This document shows positions 7,410 to 12,778 of a DNA stretch of 12,778 nucleotides, piece after piece. Source of the DNA: Crocinitomicaceae bacterium (lineage in GTDB: Bacteria; Bacteroidota; Bacteroidia; Flavobacteriales_D; Crocinitomicaceae); NCBI GenBank assembly GCA_023264075.1, contig JALQTG010000298.1, positions 1-12,778 of the forward strand. Direction: 5' to 3'. A program made the translations under genes and the position numbers. The notes below the pieces were generated by a model. The model was given only the letters and a program-made list of their open reading frames with translations, had not been told where the DNA came from and ran no database searches. Numbering within the stretch: position 1 is the first letter of the stretch; each line of letters starts with the position of its first letter.

Positions 7410-8639
7410 TTATTCTGCGTTTAATAGTATGTCCTTTGCCATTCTCATGGGTAGACTGATGTATTTCTTTTCTAAGTAATCAATGATTTTCTCTACTGTT
7501 TCTTTGGATTCTCCATCAAGTTGAGATAACTCTTTGGCAAAAACTTGTTCTAAAGCTGTTGCTCTAATCTCCTTCACCTTTTCAGGAACCTCTCGCATAG
7601 CCACCTCAACGGCGCGTTGTTTCGCCAGTTTTTTAAATTCCAAAACTGCTTCAGCAATGATGTGCTCAACATAAATTATTTCTTTGGTCCGTTCCTTAAT
7701 GTTCTTTCGCGAAAGGTTTTGCAAATAATCAATCGAGATGTGCTCCACAATATGTCTATTCTGAATAACAGGGTCTAAGTCATGTGGAATTGCCAAATCA
7801 ATTACCGTTTTTTCGGAAGTATCCCCCTGAAGCAAACGTTCGTATATTTCTGATGTAATGACAGCCTCTTCGGCACCAGTGCATGTAATGATTACATCAA
7901 AACCCTCCTTATAGTTCCTTAACTCCGCCAGAGGAAAACCCCTTCCGCCAACATCAGCGGCCAATGCATCCGCTTTTTCTACCGTACGGTTAAATACAAC
8001 AAAATTGACAAAACCGTGCTCTTTTAAAAAACGGAGCATATTCGTATTGGTAACCCCCGCACCAACGACTAGCACCCTCGCATCTAGCGGAATATTCTTG
8101 TTCTCAAGTGTTTGATAGGCTAGAGAAACCACCGAAACAGCCCGTTGTGATATATTTGTTTCGGTATAAATACGCTTTGCCGATTCAATCGTGAAACGAA
8201 TCAATAAACGTATGCTGTCACCTGTTAAACCAAACTTTCTGCAGCTATCAAATGATTTTCTTACCTGTGTAATAATTTCGCGCTCTCCGACTACCATTGA
8301 GTCCACAGAGGAGGCCACCTTGAGCAGATGTTTGACAGCGTTGATTTCTTGGTAATACTCATAGTTTTGACAAAACAGGGCAGTCGTTTCTTCAAGGAAA
8401 TCAGGATAGAGATTAGTAATGAATGTTTGAATAAACGTTTCATCTACCTCTTGTTCCGTTTTGAAAATAAACTCTACGCGGTTGCATGTAGATAAAAACA
8501 AGAGCTCCTCTAGATCAGAATTCACTTTTAAATTGCTGAGCCTTTCCTGCTGCTTATCCATACCAATGTGCAACAAACCAATCTGACTAACCTCAAGTTG
8601 TCGATGTGTAAATGCTAAAACATGAATATTTCTCAACAT
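7410..8639 (-). CDS. hemA: Glutamyl-tRNA reductase
   Basis: A 409-residue NADPH-dependent reductase that converts glutamyl-tRNA(Glu) to glutamate-1-semialdehyde, the committed step of C5-pathway tetrapyrrole synthesis. The catalytic domain (about 1-155) contains the nucleophile Cys52 in STCNRVE and SSVDSMVVGEREI (110-122). The NADPH-binding domain (about 165-300) has the VVGAGVTNTNM loop (191-201) and FNRT (216-219). The C-terminal dimerisation helices span about 310-405. The N-terminus HVLAFTHRQ replaces the more usual GLSHKTAP form, a variant typical of Bacteroidota. The start ATG at 8639 keeps the expected N-terminal length, but a TAAATTTG promoter-like box ends only 2 nt before it. HemA is often feedback-controlled by haem; nothing in the sequence shows this directly. 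The hemL aminomutase is not nearby. Confidence 0.96.
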   Translation of the reverse strand: MLRNIHVLAFTHRQLEVSQIGLLHIGMDKQQERLSNLKVNSDLEELLFLSTCNRVEFIFKTEQEVDETFIQTFITNLYPDFLEETTALFCQNYEYYQEINAVKHLLKVASSVDSMVVGEREIITQVRKSFDSCRKFGLTGDSIRLLIRFTIESAKRIYTETNISQRAVSVVSLAYQTLENKNIPLDARVLVVGAGVTNTNMLRFLKEHGFVNFVVFNRTVEKADALAADVGGRGFPLAELRNYKEGFDVIITCTGAEEAVITSEIYERLLQGDTSEKTVIDLAIPHDLDPVIQNRHIVEHISIDYLQNLSRKNIKERTKEIIYVEHIIAEAVLEFKKLAKQRAVEVAMREVPEKVKEIRATALEQVFAKELSQLDGESKETVEKIIDYLEKKYISLPMRMAKDILLNAE

Positions 8640-8641
8640 TA

Positions 8642-8649
8642 CAAATTTA
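8642..8649 (-). promoter_or_regulatory. Promoter-like TAAATTTG abutting hemA start
   Basis: On the minus strand this is an exact TAnnTTTG match, ending 2 nt before the hemA ATG. A transcript started from it would begin inside or at the start codon, implying a leaderless message, a slightly later start codon, or a chance match. The real hemA promoter may instead be that of the upstream small gene. Confidence 0.3.
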
Positions 8650-8729
8650 GACTACAAAAATCGCGTGAAACACGGGATTATTTGTCATAAAACTGTCAAG
8701 AACTCTTATTTAGAATGGTTATAAAAAGG

Positions 8730-9089
8730 CTAATATAAAGCTTCTTTTAATGCTGAGCGGTAATCTTTTATTTCCTCTCTATTAATTTTATGATCTGCAT
8801 CCAAGAGCAAATTCATAAAATATAATAAATTCTCTTTGTCATCGATTTCTAAAGGGTACTCTCCACCATCCTCATCTTCTTCATACTGAGCCTCTACATC
8901 GAATGCTTGGTTCTCAGTTAAGTACTCATAAGTTAAGCGAAGAGCTTTTGTAACGAGCGGATCTTGTTCCTTCAGTGCTAGTTCTCTTAGCGCTTTAAGA
9001 TCATCTATTAATCCATCGGCTAAAATCCCTTCTTTTTCAACTTTCGCAATGATTGCGTTAATGAGTTTGTTTGCAGCACCTATTTTCAT
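8730..9089 (-). CDS. Acidic protein of unknown function upstream of hemA
   Basis: A 119-residue protein that I do not recognise. The ATG at 9089 is preferred over an in-frame TTG at 9110, because that TTG lies within the promoter box. The N-terminal two-thirds look all-helical: amphipathic helices around 3-20, 24-40 and 43-59, including KEQDPLVTKALRLTYEYL (40-57). A strongly acidic linker follows (EEDED, 70-74, flanked by further Glu and Asp). A C-terminal helical segment (86-118) contains LLLDADHKINREEI (94-107), which faintly recalls the DG-I--E turn of TerB-like helical proteins; this is resemblance only. There is no signal peptide, membrane segment or cysteine. It lies 90 nt upstream of hemA on the same strand with its own promoter box, so it may be read with the hem genes. 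Function is unknown. Confidence 0.75.
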   Translation of the reverse strand: MKIGAANKLINAIIAKVEKEGILADGLIDDLKALRELALKEQDPLVTKALRLTYEYLTENQAFDVEAQYEEDEDGGEYPLEIDDKENLLYFMNLLLDADHKINREEIKDYRSALKEALY

Positions 9090-9107
9090 GACAAAATTTT
9101 TACGTGT

Positions 9108-9115
9108 CAAAGTTA
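9108..9115 (-). promoter_or_regulatory. -7 promoter box (TAACTTTG) of the acidic-protein gene
   Basis: Exact TAnnTTTG match on the minus strand, identical in all eight bases to the purD box. It ends 18 nt before the ATG at 9089, almost the same spacing as in purD. It overlaps the alternative TTG start at 9110, which argues against that start. Confidence 0.65.
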
Positions 9116-9292
9116 ATACCTTGAATCGATTTACAGCAGATTCGAGAAAAAATTAATTCAAAAAACAATGTTTATAACCCCGCCACCTCTGAATTAGTCG
9201 GAATATTCAAATAAACGCTGTCTAAATGTGATAATTGTTTGCTTTTTCCTTGATAATTTATGGTAGATACGAACAAGTTAAATTGGGTTTAT

Positions 9293-9300
9293 TATTTTTG
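9293..9300 (+). promoter_or_regulatory. -7 promoter box (TATTTTTG) of the LysE-family gene
   Basis: Exact TAnnTTTG match ending 22 nt before the GTG start at 9323, giving a plausible short leader. No clear -33 TTG is visible at the expected distance. Confidence 0.55.
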
Positions 9301-9322
9301 TAAGAACTAGTACTATTATATT

Positions 9323-9979
9323 GTGTTTGAATTAATCCTTAAGGGTGTTGTTATTGGGTTGATTCTGAGTATTATGCTCGGGCCTGCTTTTTTTGTGCTA
9401 CTGGAAACAAGTATACGCAAAGGAATCAAGAGTGCATTAGCATTCGACGCAGGAGTATTGGTTAGTGATGTTGTATACATTATTATTGCGTATTTTTTCC
9501 TGAAGGAGGTTTCCCAATTAGCTGACGGAGACAATAATTCATTGTTAAAGGCAGTAGGCGGTGTTTTATTCATTGCTTTTGGTTATTTTACATTTCGCAA
9601 AAAAATCAAAGAAACAAGATTAGACCTATTGGAAACAAAAGGTCTCTATTCCCGAGATTATTGGATGCTCTTTATAAAAGGTTTGATTTTGAACTTTGCT
9701 AATCCGCTCGTTGTGTTTTACTGGTTCTCGGTAATGACAGCAGGAAAAGGAGAAACTCTTGAAGATTTTACGGGTTGGAACATGGTGATATACCTTGGGG
9801 TTATTTTGCTCACTTTTTTTAGCATTGACGTCCTCAAAATCATTGGGGCAAAAAAATTACGTCCGTTTATTACAACCCGTGTTTTACGCTCACTCAATCA
9901 TATTACAGGTAGCGTTTTAATGGCGTTTGGCGTGTTTTTAATTGTTCACAGTGTGGTGATTTGGTTAAGACATTCTTAA
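9323..9979 (+). CDS. LysE-family transporter (amino-acid exporter type)
   Basis: A 218-residue inner-membrane protein of the LysE/RhtB superfamily, whose characterised members export amino acids. Six hydrophobic segments are visible near 3-25, 38-60, 75-91, 116-138, 152-172 and 193-213. The first carries the family's small-residue and GP pattern, SIMLGPAFFVLLETSIRKG (16-34), and the fourth contains NFANPLVVFYW (124-134), the conserved NP region. The start is GTG at 9323. No ATG lies upstream before an in-frame TAG at 9308, and starting later would delete the first membrane segment. The gene has its own promoter box and lies 68 nt before the repeat-protein gene on the same strand. The substrate cannot be told from sequence, and the neighbours do not suggest one. 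Confidence 0.85.
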   Translation: MFELILKGVVIGLILSIMLGPAFFVLLETSIRKGIKSALAFDAGVLVSDVVYIIIAYFFLKEVSQLADGDNNSLLKAVGGVLFIAFGYFTFRKKIKETRLDLLETKGLYSRDYWMLFIKGLILNFANPLVVFYWFSVMTAGKGETLEDFTGWNMVIYLGVILLTFFSIDVLKIIGAKKLRPFITTRVLRSLNHITGSVLMAFGVFLIVHSVVIWLRHS

Positions 9980-10010
9980 TCCAAGAGAAGATTCCGTAAC
10001 GAAACTTCAT

Positions 10011-10018
10011 TATCTTCG
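10011..10018 (+). promoter_or_regulatory. Possible -7 box (TATCTTCG) of the repeat-protein gene
   Basis: Seven of eight positions match TAnnTTTG, with C for the last T. It lies in the 68-nt gap after the LysE-family gene, 29 nt before the ATG at 10048, so this gene may have its own promoter. Confidence 0.35.
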
Positions 10019-10047
10019 TTTTTTTAACAAAAGTTATCCCCGATTTT

Positions 10048-11757
10048 ATGAAATATTTACTGGTTTTTAGTGCTGTTTTATCTCTTTTTCAAGTTGTTGG
10101 TCAACAAGTTGAAAAAAGAAATCTTACCAAACGACAGTATTATTTTTACGACGTTAACAAAACCCAAATAGAAAGTGACGGTTTTTACTATGTTGATGAC
10201 TTAGGAGAAACCACATTACGGCATGGAAAATGGCGTTTTTACGACCGTGAAGGAGAATTACAAGAAGAACGAAACTATTATAAAAATCAGCTTCACGGAG
10301 AAGTTGTACTTTTTTTCCCTAATGGGAAGAAAAATTCAATCGGTTACTTTAAGTTAGATGTTCAAGACAGCATCTATAAGGAATGGGACGAAACTGGCGT
10401 ATTAACTCAAGAGGGTTTTTACCGTGATGGAAAACCAATTGGAACCTGGAAATACTATTACCGAAATGGAAAGGAAAAGATGGTGGAGGAAGTAGTAGAT
10501 GGGACTTCTTTTGTTTGGCAGTTTTGGCTTCCCGACTCTTTACATACTCAAACAGTCATAGATGGAACAGGAGAAATTGCTACATACTATACAAATGGAA
10601 ACTTAAAAGAGTGGTATACCTATAAAGACGGATTAAAAGATGGGCCATTTGAAGAAGCATCTGTTTACGGTTATTTCCTATTAAAAGGGGCGTTCAAAAA
10701 CAATCTGCCTGAGGGAGAATGGAAATATTTCTATTATACAGGCGACTTAGAAAAAACCAGCGTATATAAAGACGGGAAGTTACACGGTCCCTATTTTTAC
10801 TATTACGACAATGAACAAGTGAACGTAGAGGGTCAATATGAAAACGGCCTGAAAACAGGGACATGGACGTGGTACACCAAATTTGGTGTAGTTGACATGA
10901 AAGGGCCATTTGTAAATGATTTACAACACGGAGATTGGATATACAATTTCCCGAACGGAAATCTGTCGTACAGCGCACAGTATAAAAATGGCCTGCGCGA
11001 TGGGACGTGGGAATATTTTTACGAAAATGGATCGAAGTTTAAGGTAGGAACATTTGAAAATGATAAGAAAAATGGCAATTGGAAAACGTGGTATGAGAAT
11101 GGAAATTTACTCATGAATGGAGATTACAAAGCCAACCTTGAACAAGGTGTTTGGCAGAACTTTTGGGAGAATGGTCAATTAAAAAACCAATCTACCTTTA
11201 ATAATGGGGAGCTTGATGGTAGCTGGATATCCATGTATTCCAATGGAAAAACAAAAACAACTGGGACTTACGACAAGGGCTTAAAAACAGGAGAGTGGCA
11301 AGAGTTTTTCGATAATGGTCGTTTAAAGGATATAGAACATTTTAAAGTAAAAACGAAAAAGTCCAAAATAAATTACGGACCATTAAAAGACCGCGACAAG
11401 CGCGTTTCTCTTCGTCATGGGGCGTTTATTTCATACTCTGCTAAAGATTTTCAAAAAACTTTAGAGGGCAACTACAAAAATGATGAAAAAGAAGGCGCCT
11501 GGACCGCTTATCATCCTGGCGGCAAAGCTCCAGCCATGATAACATCGTATAAGGCAGGTAAGTTAGATGGGCCAACTACTTCGTATACGTTTAAAGGAAA
11601 TAAAATCATCAGCGAAATCAATTATAAGGACGGTCTTCAACATGGCGCTGTAAAGGTGTATGACAAAAGCGGAAAGCTCGTGAAAGAAGAACAATACAAA
11701 AATGGGATTCGCGTTATCAAAGGCACGAATTCTGGAACATCTTTTAGTCCCAGATAG
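10048..11757 (+). CDS. Exported MORN_2/YwqK-type repeat protein
   Basis: A 569-residue protein with an N-terminal signal peptide (hydrophobic core about 3-17, likely cleavage near 18-20; no lipobox Cys), so probably periplasmic or surface-exposed. From about residue 59 to 557 it is almost entirely repeats with the pattern G.W..Y..NG.L.....Y.NGL..G, the MORN_2 motif that automated annotation labels YwqK family antitoxin. Glycines at 175, 199, 223 and every 24 residues to 415 mark ten in-register units; three more lie at 60-132. The stretch 133-174 is degenerate, 427-470 is a Lys-rich insertion, and the C-terminal units (483-557) have a 25-residue period. No catalytic domain or recognisable type IX sorting domain is seen. 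Such repeats form beta-hairpin arrays and often mediate binding, but the partner is unknown. An antitoxin role is not supported, as no toxin gene is adjacent. Confidence 0.85.
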   Translation: MKYLLVFSAVLSLFQVVGQQVEKRNLTKRQYYFYDVNKTQIESDGFYYVDDLGETTLRHGKWRFYDREGELQEERNYYKNQLHGEVVLFFPNGKKNSIGYFKLDVQDSIYKEWDETGVLTQEGFYRDGKPIGTWKYYYRNGKEKMVEEVVDGTSFVWQFWLPDSLHTQTVIDGTGEIATYYTNGNLKEWYTYKDGLKDGPFEEASVYGYFLLKGAFKNNLPEGEWKYFYYTGDLEKTSVYKDGKLHGPYFYYYDNEQVNVEGQYENGLKTGTWTWYTKFGVVDMKGPFVNDLQHGDWIYNFPNGNLSYSAQYKNGLRDGTWEYFYENGSKFKVGTFENDKKNGNWKTWYENGNLLMNGDYKANLEQGVWQNFWENGQLKNQSTFNNGELDGSWISMYSNGKTKTTGTYDKGLKTGEWQEFFDNGRLKDIEHFKVKTKKSKINYGPLKDRDKRVSLRHGAFISYSAKDFQKTLEGNYKNDEKEGAWTAYHPGGKAPAMITSYKAGKLDGPTTSYTFKGNKIISEINYKDGLQHGAVKVYDKSGKLVKEEQYKNGIRVIKGTNSGTSFSPR

Positions 11758-11787
11758 CCAGTTTCAGTAAATCGTAGTTGTTTACGT

Positions 11788-12778
11788 TTAACTTCTAATA
11801 TAGACTCTTGCAACTCTTTTGTTAATACTTGTCATAACCTCGTAAGGAATAGTATTTAACAAATCAGCAAATTCTTGGATAGTTTGGTGCTCACCAATAA
11901 TCTCTACTTCATCATTTACGCTGCACACAATATTTGTAACATCCACCATCGTCATATCCATACAGACATTCCCTACAACTGGGCATTGAACCCCATGAAT
12001 ATAAACATGACCCACTCCGTTACTCAACGAGCGCTTGAAGCCATCGGCATATCCCACTCGTAGCGTTGCTATAGTCATTGGTTTATTCGCTGTATATGTT
12101 CTTCCATAACCGATTGTGTCTCCCGGCGTCAAATTCTTTAATTGCGAAACTGTAGTCTTCCACTTCATTGAGGGAAGGAGTTGGTCGCTCCCAGACGTGT
12201 AGCCAAATATACCTATCCCGATCCTTACCATGTCATGTGTTGCGATTTTAGAAAACTTCAACGCCCCTTCAGAATTTAATATATGGAACATCAGTGGATA
12301 AGGTAATTCGCCTTTCATACGCTCCTTAATTCTTGCAAACGTTTCCAATTGTCTGAGCGAATATGCTTCATCAGGATTATCCGCATCTGCCAGATGACTA
12401 AACACACTCACCACTTGAACCGCATCCGTTGTAGCGAGATACCCTAATAGCTCGTTAAGATCGCTTTCTTCAAAACCCAATCGGTGCATACCTGTCTCCA
12501 CTTCAAGGTGGATAGGGTAATTTGATATTCCTTGTTGCTCAACCGCCTTAACAAACGCCTTAAGTTGACTTAATGCATGAATAGATGGCTCAAGTCTATG
12601 AAGAATCGTGTCTTCAAATGCGTTTGGTTCACTATTCATAACAAGAATAGGGAGTTCGATGCCATTCTCACGTAATGTTGCGCCCTCATCCGTGTATGCA
12701 ACCCCTAAATAATCGGCACCATGCTCTTGCAAAAAATGAGGGATTTTAACATCGCCTGTCCCGTAGGAAGACGCCTTC
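11788..12778 (-). CDS. alr: Alanine racemase, 5' end cut by the window edge (possibly MurF-Alr fusion)
   Basis: The open frame continues to the window edge, giving 329 visible residues; the first complete codon (12775-12777) is the PLP lysine of KASSYGTG. A TTG at 12732 is in frame but would remove that lysine, so it is not the start. Alanine racemase interconverts L- and D-alanine for peptidoglycan. Numbering from that TTG, other landmarks are TGMHRLGF (80-87), SHLADAD (112-118), NSEG (153-156), RIGIGIFGY (170-178), the catalytic tyrosine 209 in IGYGRTY, VGYADG (226-231) and CMDMT (257-261). The C-terminal beta domain is complete. In Bacteroidota the racemase is frequently fused behind MurF, and DYLGVAYTDEG resembles those fusions; the upstream sequence needed to decide is outside the window. 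It converges with the repeat-protein gene, leaving only 30 nt between stop codons. Confidence 0.93.
   Translation of the reverse strand, partial: KASSYGTGDVKIPHFLQEHGADYLGVAYTDEGATLRENGIELPILVMNSEPNAFEDTILHRLEPSIHALSQLKAFVKAVEQQGISNYPIHLEVETGMHRLGFEESDLNELLGYLATTDAVQVVSVFSHLADADNPDEAYSLRQLETFARIKERMKGELPYPLMFHILNSEGALKFSKIATHDMVRIGIGIFGYTSGSDQLLPSMKWKTTVSQLKNLTPGDTIGYGRTYTANKPMTIATLRVGYADGFKRSLSNGVGHVYIHGVQCPVVGNVCMDMTMVDVTNIVCSVNDEVEIIGEHQTIQEFADLLNTIPYEVMTSINKRVARVYIRS

Larger units (their letters stand above)
9090..9322. other. Divergent intergenic region between the acidic-protein and LysE-family genes
   Basis: This 233-nt AT-rich region separates two divergent genes and holds a promoter box for each, at 9108-9115 (minus) and 9293-9300 (plus). 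I see no further gene, RNA, strong inverted repeat or terminator in the roughly 180 nt between the two boxes. Confidence 0.6.

Noticed and set aside
8771..8810. EF-hand calcium loop in the acidic protein (DADHKINREE)
   Set aside because: The 12-residue D.D.DG.I...E spacing is not met: Ile is at loop position 6 instead of 8, and there is no Glu at position 12 in register.
9116..9292. Possible small RNA or short gene in the divergent gap
   Set aside because: No conserved RNA structure, no plausible short frame with a start signal, and no strong inverted repeat. The AT-rich sequence is unremarkable.
10048..11757. Toxin-antitoxin antitoxin (YwqK family name)
   Set aside because: The protein is exported, very long and repeat-based, and no toxin-like gene is adjacent. 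The family label comes from the repeat motif only.
11758..11787. Terminator between the repeat-protein gene and alr
   Set aside because: Only 30 nt, and no GC-rich stem is visible.

Overview
The window reads as ordinary chromosomal DNA of a member of the Bacteroidota, probably a flavobacterium-like lineage. Four observations point there. The DNA is moderately AT-rich. Several genes are preceded by an exact TAnnTTTG promoter element, the -7 box used by the Bacteroidota primary sigma factor, while clear Shine-Dalgarno sequences are mostly absent. The proteins have Bacteroidota-style variants (glutamyl-tRNA reductase beginning HVLAFTHRQ, a FadN-type beta-oxidation enzyme behind a MarR gene, a long exported MORN_2/YwqK repeat protein). 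A GC-rich palindrome of a kind common between genes in this phylum is also present. No tRNA, rRNA, CRISPR array, transposase or phage gene was seen.

Layout, left to right. Positions 1-202 are non-coding and hold two unrelated inverted-repeat elements. Positions 203-3073 (minus strand) are a two-gene unit, marR then fadN, for fatty-acid beta-oxidation and its likely regulator. Divergent from it are purD (purine synthesis) and, 56 nt further on, a CNNM/CorC-type membrane protein (3234-5824, plus strand). Converging on these is the minus-strand tetrapyrrole operon hemA-hemC-hemD (8639 down to 5865), tightly packed with a 1-nt gap and a 4-nt overlap. A small acidic protein of unknown function lies just upstream on the same strand (8730-9089). 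Then on the plus strand come a LysE-family exporter (9323-9979) and a secreted 24-residue-repeat protein (10048-11757). The right edge cuts a minus-strand alanine racemase exactly at its PLP lysine (11788-12778); it may be the C-terminal half of a MurF-Alr fusion.

How the genes work together. HemA, HemC and HemD supply three steps from glutamyl-tRNA to uroporphyrinogen III. MarR and FadN are probably one regulatory unit, with the regulator transcribed first. The rest is housekeeping with no evident shared pathway. No gap exceeds 300 nt; the larger non-coding stretches (1-202, 3074-3233, 9090-9322) are described below.

I found no convincing undescribed multi-gene system. The best leads are the two repeat elements at the left edge, the uncharacterised acidic protein ahead of hemA, the exact 24-residue register of the repeat protein, and the promoter-like box abutting the hemA start codon.
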